The position numbers and the translations under genes are program-made. Positions 6,538 through 15,471 of a stretch of 21,248 nucleotides of DNA are shown one piece after another (the stretch's first letter is position 1; each line of letters starts with the position of its first letter). The stretch is from JAFARE01 sp035566535. Lineage in GTDB: Bacteria > Chloroflexota > Dormibacteria > Aeolococcales > Aeolococcaceae. The stretch lies in the NCBI GenBank assembly GCA_035566535.1, contig DATMRA010000198.1:1-21248 (forward strand), given 5' to 3'. The notes beneath the pieces are model-generated. The model saw only the letters and a program-made list of their open reading frames with translations. It made no database searches and was not told where the DNA came from.

Positions 6538-7668
6538 TTATGCGGTGTTTGCTCGAGGTCCTTGCGCCAGGCTTCGCAGCCCGATCAGCAACGTGGCGAC
6601 GATTGCTGCGTTGCGCGTCAGCAGCAGCGCCTGCCCCAGGGCGTCGCCGCGAATGATCGCCGTGAATGCGCGCGTCTCGAGGAGCGTGAGCGACAGGACC
6701 GCGGCAAAGGCGACGACGAGCGCCGGCCGTTTTTCGCGGACTGCGAGTGCCGCGCCGGGGACGGCCCAGAGCATGAACTGCGGCGAGAGCAGGATTGACG
6801 TGGCCAGCAGGAACATCACGGCGGTCACCCAACCGGTGCCGAACAATCGCCGTCGTCCGGCCTCGATGCACACCGCTGCGGCGGCCAGACCGCCGAGCCC
6901 GATGAGCGCCACCCCGAGCCCGGTTGGCACACGGCCGATTCGCTCAGACCCTGCTTGAAAGAAGTCAGGTCCGGCGCCAACCACATGGATGATGCTGCCG
7001 ACCAGGCTTTCGATCTGCCACCCCTGAGCACCGCGCAACGTGAGCACCTGACGGACGCCGTCGATCCCATCGACAGCCAACCAACCTCCGCCTATCACCG
7101 CCCCCGCCGCTGCCGCACCGGCGAGCGCGCGCCACCGCGACCTCCCCGGCACCGCGACGGCCAGAAGACCGAGTGGCAGTGGCCAGAGCTTGGCGCCGAC
7201 CGCGACCGCCCAGGCCGCGCCCGCACTCACCGGTCTGCGCCCCAGGATCAAGGCGAGCGCGAGTGCCGCCAGCGCTACCGACAGCACGTCCACTCGCGTG
7301 ACGGCGAGGTAGTACAGCGGTGTGTCGAGGACGATGAACGCAAGCCCAACCACGCGGCCGAACGCGCGCCACATCAGCACGCACAAGCCGGCTTCGATCG
7401 CTCCCAGCGCCAGCACGACAGCAACGCCAAACGCGTGCCGCGAGTGGGCAACCGCGTGGATGACTTCGAGCATGCCGACGGTGACCGGTGGGTATTCCAC
7501 TGACTGGTCGCGGTAAGGCATGCCTCCGGAGACGATCGCGAAGTCGCGCTGGATATCGCCGTAGCCGGCCTGGTGCGCAACGCTCACCACCAGCACCACC
7601 AGGCGTAGCGCTGCACCGAGCAGCACAATGGCGATCGGCCACTCCAGCCGGAGCGCGCGCTCCGGCAT
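6538..7668 (-). CDS. GT87/DUF2029-like polyprenol-phosphate sugar glycosyltransferase (membrane)
   Basis: A 376-residue integral membrane protein with about nine or ten helices and the layout of GT-C fold glycosyltransferases of the GT87/DUF2029 group. These use polyprenyl-phosphate sugars on the outer face of the membrane. After the first helix there is an extracytoplasmic loop with GYGDIQRDF and GGMPYRDQSVEYPP, where acidic residues of the catalytic loop are expected. KLWPLPLGLL and LLSPQFMLWAVPG are typical later motifs. The ATG at 7668 follows directly on the TGA of the upstream gene with no gap, so the two are cotranscribed and probably coupled. The stop at 6538 touches the presumed promoter of the cobalamin riboswitch. 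The sugar and acceptor are unknown. Confidence is good for the fold class and modest for the exact family. Confidence 0.72.
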   Translation of the reverse strand: MPERALRLEWPIAIVLLGAALRLVVLVVSVAHQAGYGDIQRDFAIVSGGMPYRDQSVEYPPVTVGMLEVIHAVAHSRHAFGVAVVLALGAIEAGLCVLMWRAFGRVVGLAFIVLDTPLYYLAVTRVDVLSVALAALALALILGRRPVSAGAAWAVAVGAKLWPLPLGLLAVAVPGRSRWRALAGAAAAGAVIGGGWLAVDGIDGVRQVLTLRGAQGWQIESLVGSIIHVVGAGPDFFQAGSERIGRVPTGLGVALIGLGGLAAAAVCIEAGRRRLFGTGWVTAVMFLLATSILLSPQFMLWAVPGAALAVREKRPALVVAFAAVLSLTLLETRAFTAIIRGDALGQALLLTRNAAIVATLLIGLRSLAQGPRANTA

Positions 7669-8487
7669 TCAGCTCCGGTAGGTCTTTGTCACCGTGACGG
7701 GGCTCCACTCCGCGGTGAGTCCCTGACCGTGCAGCGACACGCTGCGATCGTCGTCGATCGGTTTCTCCGTCATCATGCCGAGCGCGATCAGAAACGAGTC
7801 GATCTTCATCGGCACGTTGTCGTGCCTGTCGACCTCCTGGCCGTCGATGTACCAGACCAGCGTGTCGCGAGCCTTGTCGTACGTGATGCGATACAGATGC
7901 GTCTGTCCCGGCTTGGTGGGGACGTCAAGCTCGTTGAAGATGCAGAAGTAGGTCGGCCGGTTGAGATCGGACGGCGCGTCGACGGCGACCCCGGGAAAGA
8001 GCACCCGCCCGTAGACCGTGGCGATCTTGTCATTGGTGGCAAAAAAATCGATGGCGGCGCCGGTGTTGAAGTCGAGCAGGTTGACCGTGGCCATGCCGTC
8101 GTAGAGATCGCCTTCGCGGCCGTTGTGCCGGCGCGCGGAGATGGTGAGCTCCACCGAGATCTCGCCGTCGTCGGGCGGTTCGAACCGTTCCAGGGAGTAG
8201 TACATGTGCTTGGCGTTGTCCAGCACCTGGATGCGGTCGTGCGAGCGGCTCAGCGGATTGGCGCGCACCCGGAGCTTCTCGCCCTCGACGATCACCGTCG
8301 CGTTGGGCTCGCGGTATTTCCACTCGCTGCCGTCGGGCAGCTTGAAGCCGCCGATCTCCCATTTCGGGTCCTTGCCCGTGATGATCGAGCGAAAATCGCC
8401 GTAGCGAGCCGTCTCGACACGTGGTTTCGAACCCGATGTCGAGCGCTTCTTGCCGTTGGTCGCCGCCGGCGCGCTTGCCTGTGCCAT
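7669..8487 (-). CDS. DUF6081-like soluble protein, probable concanavalin-like beta sandwich
   Basis: A 272-residue protein with no signal peptide or membrane helix. A Lys/Ser/Ala-rich N terminus (about 1-30) precedes a domain rich in beta strands and conserved-looking aromatic and acidic motifs: WEIGGFKLPDGSEWKYREPN, LDNAKHMYYSLERFE, GDLYDGMATVNLLDFNTG, YFCIFNEL, LVWYIDGQEVDR and VSLHGQGLTAEWSPV. The pattern YRITYDKARDTLVWYIDGQ is typical of laminin-G/concanavalin-like jelly rolls. I believe it belongs to the DUF6081 family, from memory and without a search. Its function is unknown. The ATG at 8487 has a strong AGGAGG eight bases upstream. It forms a two-gene operon with the GT87-like gene, so a link to a glycan or glycolipid is possible but speculative. 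Confidence 0.7.
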   Translation of the reverse strand: MAQASAPAATNGKKRSTSGSKPRVETARYGDFRSIITGKDPKWEIGGFKLPDGSEWKYREPNATVIVEGEKLRVRANPLSRSHDRIQVLDNAKHMYYSLERFEPPDDGEISVELTISARRHNGREGDLYDGMATVNLLDFNTGAAIDFFATNDKIATVYGRVLFPGVAVDAPSDLNRPTYFCIFNELDVPTKPGQTHLYRITYDKARDTLVWYIDGQEVDRHDNVPMKIDSFLIALGMMTEKPIDDDRSVSLHGQGLTAEWSPVTVTKTYRS

Positions 8488-8541
8488 GAGTGGTGCCTCC
8501 TATGAGTCGGCACCTTAACCGTACCAACGCGGGTTGCGAGG

Positions 8542-8569
8542 TTGGTTCTGCGGGTGCTCTGGATACACT
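8542..8569 (+). promoter_or_regulatory. Putative promoter for the GT4 gene (leaderless start)
   Basis: TTGGTT (8542-8547) and TACACT (8564-8569) are separated by 16 bases. The ATG at 8577 begins seven bases after the -10 hexamer, where transcription would be expected to start. No Shine-Dalgarno sequence precedes the ATG. The mRNA is therefore probably leaderless. It lies in the 89-base divergent interval shared with the minus-strand DUF6081-like gene. Confidence 0.45.
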
Positions 8570-8576
8570 GGTTGGC

Positions 8577-9875
8577 ATGCGTGACCTAGGCCGCAAGGCC
8601 GTTGCGGTGATCTCCGTCCACGCATCACCGATGTCGGAGCTGGGGCAGGGCGAGAACGGGGGCATGAACCTTGCGATCCGGCGGGTGTGCGAGGGCCTCT
8701 CCGAGCGCGGCATACCGACCGACGTCTTCGTGCGCCGGGAGGACGCGTTTTCCCCGGACGAAGAGCTCATCGCTCCGATGAGCCGGCTGGTCCGCCTCCC
8801 GGTGGGACCGGCTCGCGCCATCCCCAAAGCTGATGTCCTGGCGCTGTGCGACGACTTCGCTGCGGCGCTGGCCCGCCACGCGCGATCCGAAGGCCGGGGT
8901 TACAGAGCCATTCACGCGCATTACTGGTTCGGTGGGCTTGTTGCCCGGCACCTTCGTGAGCAGTGGGATGTGCCGTGGGTGCAGTCGTTCCATACGCTGG
9001 CGCGCACAAAGGCGCGCGCAGGCCTCCCGCTGGATGAGGAGCGTGCCGAGGTGGAGGAGAGGCTCGCTGAGGAGGCCGACCGCCTCGTCGCCGCAAGCGT
9101 GTCTGAGGCCAAAGACCTGATCCGCCTGTACCACGCGTCGCGCGAGCGCATCTGCGTGGCCCAGCCGGGGGTCGACCTCCGCCTCTTCGCGCCCCGGGAC
9201 ACGGCCGCGCTTCGGGCCGAGCTGGGGCTGGAGGATCGCCGTGTCGTGTTCTTCGCCGGTCGCCTCGAGCCCTTGAAAGGCGCCGATACCCTGCTCGAGG
9301 CAGCCAGCCAGCTGGTAAGCCGGCCGGAGTTCGCCGACCTCGCGTTGCTGGTCGCCGGCGACAACAGCGGCGACGGCACGCAGGAGAACGGAGGCGAGCG
9401 CGCGCGTCTGCAGCGTCAGGCCGAGGCGGGTGCCCTGGCCGGACGCGTCAGCTTCCTCGGTGCGGTGTCGCATCAGCGGCTGGCCGACTTCTACGCCCTC
9501 GCTGACGTGTGCGTGGTGCCGTCGCGCACCGAGAGCTTCGGCATCGTCGCTCTGGAGGCGCAGGCATTGGGAACGCCAGTGGTCGCGGCTGCTGTGGGCG
9601 GCCTCACTGAGGCGATCGAGGACGGCGTCACCGGTGTGCTGGTGCGCGGCCGCGACCCCGAGCGATGGGCTGATGCGATCGCGCGAGTCCTGCACGACCC
9701 GGAGGAGCGCGCTGCGATGGGGGAGGAGGCGCGGCTGCGCGCCGCGCGATTCACCTGGGCGCGCGCGGTGGACCGGGTCTCCGCGATCTACGACCGTCTG
9801 ACGACTCCTCGGCAGGAGGCCGCGTTCCCGTGCGGCTATGCCGACGAGGAGTTCACCCTGCTCCGAGCCGGCTGA
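8577..9875 (+). CDS. GT4 family glycosyltransferase (GT-B fold, MshA-like)
   Basis: A 432-residue cytosolic retaining glycosyltransferase with two Rossmann-like domains. The N-terminal domain has HASPMSELGQGENGGMN (about 15-31), the glycine-rich acceptor/donor loop seen in MshA and sucrose-phosphate-synthase relatives, and HAHYWFGG near 113-120. The C-terminal domain has FFAGRLEPLKGADTLLEA with Arg229 and Lys234 for donor phosphates. It also has the E-x7-E motif ESFGIVALE (Glu319, Glu327) and a GTPVVAAAVGGL loop. I start it at ATG 8577 because homology begins here and a -10 box sits seven bases upstream; a longer frame from 8490 overlaps the promoter and lacks family resemblance. The substrate is not determinable: mycothiol-type GlcNAc-inositol synthesis and sucrose or exopolysaccharide synthesis are alternatives. 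It converges on the aminopeptidase gene 13 bases away. Confidence 0.88.
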   Translation: MRDLGRKAVAVISVHASPMSELGQGENGGMNLAIRRVCEGLSERGIPTDVFVRREDAFSPDEELIAPMSRLVRLPVGPARAIPKADVLALCDDFAAALARHARSEGRGYRAIHAHYWFGGLVARHLREQWDVPWVQSFHTLARTKARAGLPLDEERAEVEERLAEEADRLVAASVSEAKDLIRLYHASRERICVAQPGVDLRLFAPRDTAALRAELGLEDRRVVFFAGRLEPLKGADTLLEAASQLVSRPEFADLALLVAGDNSGDGTQENGGERARLQRQAEAGALAGRVSFLGAVSHQRLADFYALADVCVVPSRTESFGIVALEAQALGTPVVAAAVGGLTEAIEDGVTGVLVRGRDPERWADAIARVLHDPEERAAMGEEARLRAARFTWARAVDRVSAIYDRLTTPRQEAAFPCGYADEEFTLLRAG

Positions 9876-9888
9876 CGCTCGACCGGCG

Positions 9889-12570
9889 TCAGGCGATCGG
9901 CGTCGTCGTTGCGGCGGACGTCCTGTCGTACTCCTGGGCGCGCTGCGCCCGGAGGGTGCCGTCGCGACCCTCTCGCAGGATGCGCAGCGCAGGGCTGGGC
10001 AGCGATCCCTCTTCGAGGATGCGGTCGATGATGGCCACAACCTCGTCGCTCACCAGGTAGCGTGGATAGAGGCATTCGGTGAATGTCTCGGCCTCATCGA
10101 TCGAGCGGTTGTCCCAGAACTCCGGCAGGGCGTCCACGTAACGCTGGACGTACGGCGCGAGCACGCTGAGATCGTCGCTGCGTGCCTGGAAGCCGGCCAC
10201 CAGCGAGGAGCCGACCACGAAGCCGGCCATCAGCGAGGCCATCGCGGCGAGGGACGGCTCGTGGTCGACCGCCTTCGCCCAGTCCGCGGGGATGGACGAG
10301 CGGGCGTCGAGAATGCGATTCCAGGCTTCCTGCTTCGCCTCGGCCGTCGGCCGCGCGGCCAGGCAGGCAGCTCCGCGACGGCGGCCGATGTCCGACGGGT
10401 CGCCGTCAATTTCGGCATTGATCTGCGCGGCGTCGGCGAGGCCGTAGCCCGACAGATGGCCGAGCACGAGCCAGCGCAGGTCGGGATCGAGCGCGATGCC
10501 CGGCAGTGGTTCACTGTTGTCGAGCAGCGACTCCAGGCGCTGGCGGTCCGCCGGCTGCACCGCCGTGGCGGCGAGGCAGCGGAACCATGCGGTCTGCAAA
10601 TCGCTGCCCGGCTCGAGGCGGGCCATCTGCTCCTTCGCGACCGTGTGCAGGCGATCGCGCGCGGGCAGGCGGTTGGCGGGATCCCCGAACTGCTCGATGG
10701 CCGCACCCGCCTGGCCCAGGATGCGCTCGGAGATGAGCACATCGTCCTCGGCCGGTGCGTGCCGAGCCACCAGCTCAGCGAACTGCCGTGCCGGCAGCTC
10801 TGCGTCGCGGGTCATGTCCCACAGCGCGGCCCAGCAGAGAGCGCGGGCGAGGGGATCGTCGAGGCGCGACAGGTCAGCGAGCAGCGTCTGCACCGAGCGC
10901 TCGTCGAAGCGCAATTTGGCAAACGTGAGGTCGTCGTCGTTGACCAGCACCATGTCCGCGGCCTTTTCATGCACGAATTCGCGAACCTCGGTACGCGGGC
11001 CTTCGATGTCGAGCTGCACCTGGCGCCGCCGCTTGAGGTGCCCTTTCGAATTGCGGTCGTACAGGCCGATGGCGATGCGGTGCGAGCGCAGCGTCGGATG
11101 CTCGGGCGTGGCCGTTTGCTCGACGACGAATGACGTGTAGCGGTCGCCCGTGATCTCAACCACCGGGCGAAGCGTGTTCATCCCCGTCGTCTGCAGCCAT
11201 TCGCGGGCAAAGCGGGAGACGTCGCGGCCGGACGCGCGCCGGAGGCAGTCCAGGAAATCGTCCAGCGTTGCGTTGCCCCAGCGATAACGACGGAAGTAGT
11301 CCTGCACACCGTGCTTGAAGGCGTCGTCGCCCACCCAGGCCACCAGCTGCCGCATCACCGCAGCACCCTTGTGGTACGTGATGCCGTCGAAGTTCTGGCG
11401 CACGGCCTCGATGTCGGGGATGTCGTCGGCGATGCGATGGGTGGTGACCAGCTGATCCTGGCGTGCCGCAACGGACTTGACGGTGTTGGCGAAGTCGGCC
11501 CACGCGTCGGTATGCCGCGTGGCCCGAACCATGGCCAGGATCGACATGAATGTGGCGAAGGTCTCGTTGAGCCACAGATCGCCCCACCACTTCATGGTGG
11601 TGACGTCCCCAAACCCGTGCACATGCGCCATCTCGTGCAGCACCGTCTCGGCGCGCCGCGCGAGCTGCGTATCCGTGGCGCGGCCGCGGAAGATGTACGA
11701 CTCGTTGAACGTGACGCAGCCGGGATTCTCCATTGCGCCCATGTTGAATTCGGGCACGAACAACTGGTTGTACTCGTCGAACGGGTAGGGGTAACCGAAG
11801 TAGTCCGTAAAGAAGTCGAGCCCCGCTCGGGTGATCTCGAATATTTCGTCGGCTTGCGCCTGCACCCATTCGTACATCGATTCGCGGCACCAGATTCCCA
11901 GTGGGATGTTGCGGTGCTCGCTCTCGATCACGTGATACGTCCCCGCCACCACCGCAATGAGGTACGGGGGGATGGGCGGCGTGGTGTTGAACCGGGTCAC
12001 GGTGCGGCCGTTGCTCGCTTGGGTGGAGATGACACGACCATTGCCGCAGACGCGCCATACCGGCGGCGCCGCCACCGTCATGCTGACCGTCGCTTTCAGG
12101 TCGGGCTGGTCGAAGCAGGCCAGCACCTTGTGGGCGTCGAAGGGCTCGAAGTGCGTGTACACGTACACGCGCTTGTCCAGTGGATCCATCAGCCGGTGCA
12201 TGCCGACGCCGAGATGCTGGTACTCACACTGGGCGCGCACATCGAGGCGATTGGAACCCGCGCGCAACCTGGTCAGCTGCAGCCGCCTGCCATCGAAGAC
12301 GACCTCTGCCGGATCCAGATGGCGGCCGTTGAACACAACCTCGTCGATGGACCGCGCCGCGATGTTGATGAACGTCGACGCCCCCTCGTGCGCCGCATCG
12401 AACGTGATGGCGGTGGAGCTCTCGAACGTGGGGGCCTTGGGGTCGTCGCTCAAAACCAGCGACACGGTGTATGCGATGTTTGACAGCAGCGCGGCGCGCT
12501 CCGTCGCCTCCTCGAGCGTGAGGTTGTCGTGAGGCATGTGCGTGTCGAGGGTGGTGGCGTCAGTGCTCAA
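9889..12570 (-). CDS. pepN: Aminopeptidase N, M1 family zinc metallopeptidase
   Basis: An 893-residue cytosolic exopeptidase that removes N-terminal residues from peptides. The N-terminal beta domain is followed by the substrate-binding GAMENPG motif (278-284), the zinc motif HEMAH (312-316) with Glu336, the ITYHKGAAV segment carrying the catalytic Tyr, and an ERAP1-C-like helical domain. Length and N terminus (NLTLEEATERAALL) match the actinobacterial-type PepN subgroup. The third zinc ligand sits after 19 residues rather than the usual 18, owing to one extra residue in VHGFGD where relatives have MWFGD. The TTG start at 12570 has GGAAG six bases upstream; ATG at 12537 (MPHDNLT) fits the family start better but has no Shine-Dalgarno sequence, so the start is uncertain by 11 codons. 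Confidence 0.93.
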   Translation of the reverse strand: MSTDATTLDTHMPHDNLTLEEATERAALLSNIAYTVSLVLSDDPKAPTFESSTAITFDAAHEGASTFINIAARSIDEVVFNGRHLDPAEVVFDGRRLQLTRLRAGSNRLDVRAQCEYQHLGVGMHRLMDPLDKRVYVYTHFEPFDAHKVLACFDQPDLKATVSMTVAAPPVWRVCGNGRVISTQASNGRTVTRFNTTPPIPPYLIAVVAGTYHVIESEHRNIPLGIWCRESMYEWVQAQADEIFEITRAGLDFFTDYFGYPYPFDEYNQLFVPEFNMGAMENPGCVTFNESYIFRGRATDTQLARRAETVLHEMAHVHGFGDVTTMKWWGDLWLNETFATFMSILAMVRATRHTDAWADFANTVKSVAARQDQLVTTHRIADDIPDIEAVRQNFDGITYHKGAAVMRQLVAWVGDDAFKHGVQDYFRRYRWGNATLDDFLDCLRRASGRDVSRFAREWLQTTGMNTLRPVVEITGDRYTSFVVEQTATPEHPTLRSHRIAIGLYDRNSKGHLKRRRQVQLDIEGPRTEVREFVHEKAADMVLVNDDDLTFAKLRFDERSVQTLLADLSRLDDPLARALCWAALWDMTRDAELPARQFAELVARHAPAEDDVLISERILGQAGAAIEQFGDPANRLPARDRLHTVAKEQMARLEPGSDLQTAWFRCLAATAVQPADRQRLESLLDNSEPLPGIALDPDLRWLVLGHLSGYGLADAAQINAEIDGDPSDIGRRRGAACLAARPTAEAKQEAWNRILDARSSIPADWAKAVDHEPSLAAMASLMAGFVVGSSLVAGFQARSDDLSVLAPYVQRYVDALPEFWDNRSIDEAETFTECLYPRYLVSDEVVAIIDRILEEGSLPSPALRILREGRDGTLRAQRAQEYDRTSAATTTPIA

Positions 12571-12774
12571 TCGATACTTCCAAACTGAATCGGCCCCGAG
12601 ATTTCAACCATCACTGCGAGTGCGGTCCGGGCCGTCCATAGCAGCATAGCCATCGGGAACTCCATACGGACGGGTCGCTGGTGATCTCATCCGGCGTGGG
12701 CACGGCGGTGAATTGTGCCGGATTGCGGAGGCAGTGGCCGCCCAGATATCGGGCCGGGTCCATACTCCAGTCCC
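12571..12774. other. Divergent intergenic region
   Basis: About 204 bases between pepN (minus) and the membrane protein gene (plus), presumably holding both promoters. A CATACT hexamer (12761-12766) ends eight bases before the GTG at 12775 and could be the -10 box of a nearly leaderless plus-strand mRNA; no good -35 is seen. A CCGTCC/GGACGG pair spaced by about 30 bases lies in the middle and may be chance. I see no convincing small gene here. Confidence 0.4.
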
Positions 12775-13899
12775 GTGGCTGCCGCTCTGAGCATCGCCGC
12801 CGGCGTGCTGCTGCTGCTGGCAACGGCGACCAACGTCATGCGGACGCTGGTGGTGCCGCGCGGACTCGTGCCTCGCTTTGCCTGGAATTTCGACGTCGTC
12901 CTGCGGTCGGCATTTCGCAACGGGGCCGGGCTGGCCCGGTCCTACGCGGCCAAGGACCGGATCCTGAGTTACGAGGGCCCCTTCCGGCTCATGGGGTTGC
13001 TCTTTGCGTGGCTCGGCAGCGCGCTCCTCGGCTGGGGGCTGGTCTACTGGCCGTTCGTCGGGTCATTTCCGGTCGCGCTCGGGACCGCGGCGTCGGCGAT
13101 GTTTCCGCTGAGCTTCATCGGCTCCAGCAGCCCTCCACCGCTGCCCCTCACGTTCCTCGCGGCGTCGACCACATTGATCCTGGTCACGCTTCAGATCGCG
13201 TATCTCCCAACCCTGTACGCGGCGTTCAACAGGCGCGAAACCCTGGTGACGATGCTGAGCAGCCGAACCGGGCAACCGCCCTGGGGTCCGGAGGTGCTGG
13301 CACGCCACGCGCTGATCAACAACCTCAACGACATGCCGCAGTTCTTCCGTGAGTGGGAGCTGTGGGCGGCCGACGTGGCGGAGAGCCACACCAATTACCC
13401 GGTGCTGCTCGCGCTTCGCGCACCCCACCCGATGCGCTCGTGGGTGATCGCGCTCAACGCGGTGTTGGACGCCGCCGCGCTGTACCTGGCACTTGCGCCG
13501 CGCGCTGCCCCGTCGCAGGCGAACGCGTTCATCCGCATGGGGTACAGCGCGCTGCGCGAGGTCGGCGACTCGATGCGGATCGCTTACAACCCGGATCCGC
13601 TGCCGGAGGATCCGATCGAGTTGACCTACGAGGAGTTTCGCGACGGTGTGGATGTGCTCGATGCCGCCGAGTTTCCCCGGGAGCGTTCCGCGGAGGAAGC
13701 GTGGCCGCACTTCCACGGCTGGCGTGTCAACTACGAGGCGCTCTCCTATGAGATCGCAGACCGGTTGATCGCTCCGCCGGGCCTGTGGTCTGGCTCGCGA
13801 GTCCAACTCCCAGGCGTTGCCTTCGCGCCGGAGCGCCCGCGACATCGCCATCCCGGCGAACGCGAGTCACATGTGCACGAAACCGCAGCCCACCGCTGA
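12775..13899 (+). CDS. Conserved integral membrane protein, function unknown
   Basis: A 374-residue protein. An N-terminal hydrophobic helix is followed by an RTLVVPRGLVPRF segment and then two or three membrane helices (about 85-110, 112-135, 145-170). SAMFPLSFIGSS between them resembles a pore-loop-like turn, and a conserved-looking LQIAYLPTLYAAFNRRETLV joins the membrane part to a helical cytosolic domain of about 200 residues. The overall plan (membrane core with re-entrant-like loop plus large soluble domain) recalls small ion-channel-like proteins of actinobacteria, but there is no TVGYG-type selectivity filter, so I do not assign channel activity. GTG at 12775 is chosen because the protein reads as membrane protein from there; GTG at 12715 would add 20 non-hydrophobic residues. 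Its stop is two bases from the convergent GT2 gene. Confidence 0.68.
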   Translation: MAAALSIAAGVLLLLATATNVMRTLVVPRGLVPRFAWNFDVVLRSAFRNGAGLARSYAAKDRILSYEGPFRLMGLLFAWLGSALLGWGLVYWPFVGSFPVALGTAASAMFPLSFIGSSSPPPLPLTFLAASTTLILVTLQIAYLPTLYAAFNRRETLVTMLSSRTGQPPWGPEVLARHALINNLNDMPQFFREWELWAADVAESHTNYPVLLALRAPHPMRSWVIALNAVLDAAALYLALAPRAAPSQANAFIRMGYSALREVGDSMRIAYNPDPLPEDPIELTYEEFRDGVDVLDAAEFPRERSAEEAWPHFHGWRVNYEALSYEIADRLIAPPGLWSGSRVQLPGVAFAPERPRHRHPGERESHVHETAAHR

Positions 13900-13901
13900 G
13901 G

Positions 13902-15449
13902 TCAGGCTGGAAGTGCGAGCGGCTCCTCGACGAGGTGAGGCAGCGTGACGGGCTGCGACTCGTCATCGGGCAGCACGCAGAAGCCGTGCTTCGTCTTTTC
14001 CCAGTAGTAGGGCTTGTAGATCAACTGGAGCACGCCCTTCCAAGCGCCGATTGACATCAGCATCCAGTAGACCGGTGCGAGCAGCGCCCACTTGACGTCG
14101 TCGTAATGACGCCGCGCGTAGCAACCGCTGACGGTCGCGATCGTGAATGCGGCGTTGCCCAGGAAGAAGCTCGCCGTGCACACGTAGAGCAATCCGCCAG
14201 GGAAGAGCAGCTGGATGACGTGCGGGTGGAAGCCGAACCACACCACCGTCAGCGCCAGGTACAGCGGATTGATCAGCAGGCAGAACGTGCCGGCTCCGAA
14301 GAAGAGATGGAAGGCGAAGAACGCCTTGAATCCCATCTGGCGGTAAAGCCTGTACGGATGACGCATCTGATAGAGGTACGTCTGCATGTAGCCCTTGACC
14401 CAGCGGCTGCGCTGCCGGATCCAGTTGCCGACGCGGCTGTTGGCCTCTTCGTACGTGGTCGAGTCGATGACCGCGGTCTTCCATCCGCGCACGAACACGC
14501 GCATGCCGAGGTCGGCGTCCTCGGTGACGTTGAAGGCATTCCAACCACCGAGCTCGCGCAAGCGGGCAGTGACGAAGTGGTTCGAGGTTCCGCCCAGCGG
14601 AATCGCCACGTCCATCGACTGCAGGCCGGGCAGCAGCTGATCGAACCACACCGAGTACTCCGCAGTGAACCACCGCGTGAGCAGGTTGTACCGACGGTTG
14701 AAGTAGTTCAGCTTTGCCTGGATGCAGATCTGCTCCGGCGGCCCGTCGCGGAACGCGATCACGACCTTGCGCAGCTGATCCGGCTCCGGGCGATCCTCAG
14801 CGTCATAGATAACGAGGTACTGCCCGCGCGCACGCGAGAGGCCCGCGTTGCACGCGCGCGGCTTTCCCTTGGGCCCGATGTCCGGGATCGTGAGGACCTC
14901 GAAGCTGTCCGGCACGTTGTACCGGTCGAGGGCGTCGCGGGTCTCGTCGTCGTCCTCCTCTAGGAGCACCTTGACGTCGAGCTTGTCCAGCGGGTAATTC
15001 AGCTGCGAGATGCCCTGAATCAGCTGCGGGACCATCTGGGCCTCGTGGTACAGAGGAACCAGGATCGTGTACACGGGAAGCTCACGGTCTTCGAGTGCCT
15101 CGAGCTGCGCCGGCGAGATCTTGAGAGCGGCCGAGTTGTCCAGCGCGCGGCGCACCAGCACCAGCTTGAACAGGTTGGCGGCTCCGAAGAACAGCACGAT
15201 GAAGCCGTTGATGACCAGCGCGGTCGTCAGCGGCGCGATGAAGGCAGCCGCCGCGATCCCCATGACCATGAGCAGAATTGCGATCTTCTGCTGTGTGGTG
15301 AGGACGCGTTCTGTTTCTGTCTGGTTCAGATGCTCGTTGCTTCGAGTCGGAGCTTCCGACGGCGAGATCGTGAACTCGCGCGCCGAACCTCCCCGCCCAG
15401 GAAGCTCGAATTCGAAATCGGTCGTGCGAACGCCAATCTCGAGTGTCAC
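13902..15449 (-). CDS. GT2 family membrane glycosyltransferase (polysaccharide synthase-like, XagB-type)
   Basis: A 515-residue inverting glycosyltransferase with two N-terminal membrane helices (about 55-98). The cytosolic GT-A domain (about 123-350) is followed by four or five C-terminal helices. Catalytic motifs are complete: VPLYHEAQMV, DAED (216-219), GGTSNHF, TEDADLG with the base Asp (309-315), and QRSRW (346-350), the Q-x-x-R-W motif of processive synthases. PKGKPRACNAGLSRARGQYLVIYDAEDRPEPDQL resembles the XagB group linked to exopolysaccharide in proteobacteria. There is no PilZ domain, unlike BcsA. GTG at 15449 is preceded by GGAG. The polysaccharide made is unknown, and no other capsule genes are adjacent. 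Confidence 0.85.
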   Translation of the reverse strand: MTLEIGVRTTDFEFELPGRGGSAREFTISPSEAPTRSNEHLNQTETERVLTTQQKIAILLMVMGIAAAAFIAPLTTALVINGFIVLFFGAANLFKLVLVRRALDNSAALKISPAQLEALEDRELPVYTILVPLYHEAQMVPQLIQGISQLNYPLDKLDVKVLLEEDDDETRDALDRYNVPDSFEVLTIPDIGPKGKPRACNAGLSRARGQYLVIYDAEDRPEPDQLRKVVIAFRDGPPEQICIQAKLNYFNRRYNLLTRWFTAEYSVWFDQLLPGLQSMDVAIPLGGTSNHFVTARLRELGGWNAFNVTEDADLGMRVFVRGWKTAVIDSTTYEEANSRVGNWIRQRSRWVKGYMQTYLYQMRHPYRLYRQMGFKAFFAFHLFFGAGTFCLLINPLYLALTVVWFGFHPHVIQLLFPGGLLYVCTASFFLGNAAFTIATVSGCYARRHYDDVKWALLAPVYWMLMSIGAWKGVLQLIYKPYYWEKTKHGFCVLPDDESQPVTLPHLVEEPLALPA

Positions 15450-15471
15450 CCCTCTCCCCCCAACAGTGTGC

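Noticed and set aside
6537..6542. CATAAT as the promoter of the riboswitch operon
   Set aside because: It is a good -10 match but has no acceptable -35 at 16-18 bases, and a start point from it would fall at the inner edge of the P1 strand; kept only as a remark under the riboswitch.
8625..10040. 471-residue minus-strand open frame opposite the GT4 gene
   Set aside because: It is Arg/Ala/His-rich without domain motifs and lies exactly antisense to a well-supported glycosyltransferase; long shadow frames are expected at this GC content.
9838..11133. 431-residue plus-strand open frame opposite the aminopeptidase
   Set aside because: No recognisable domain, antisense to pepN with intact motifs, and composition typical of a GC-driven shadow frame. 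The same applies to 11311-12483, 1705-2457, 7729-8505 and 14106-14963.
13060..13150. Potassium-channel pore loop in the membrane protein at 12775-13899
   Set aside because: The loop reads SAMFPLSFIGSS and lacks a TVGYG-like filter, so channel function cannot be supported.
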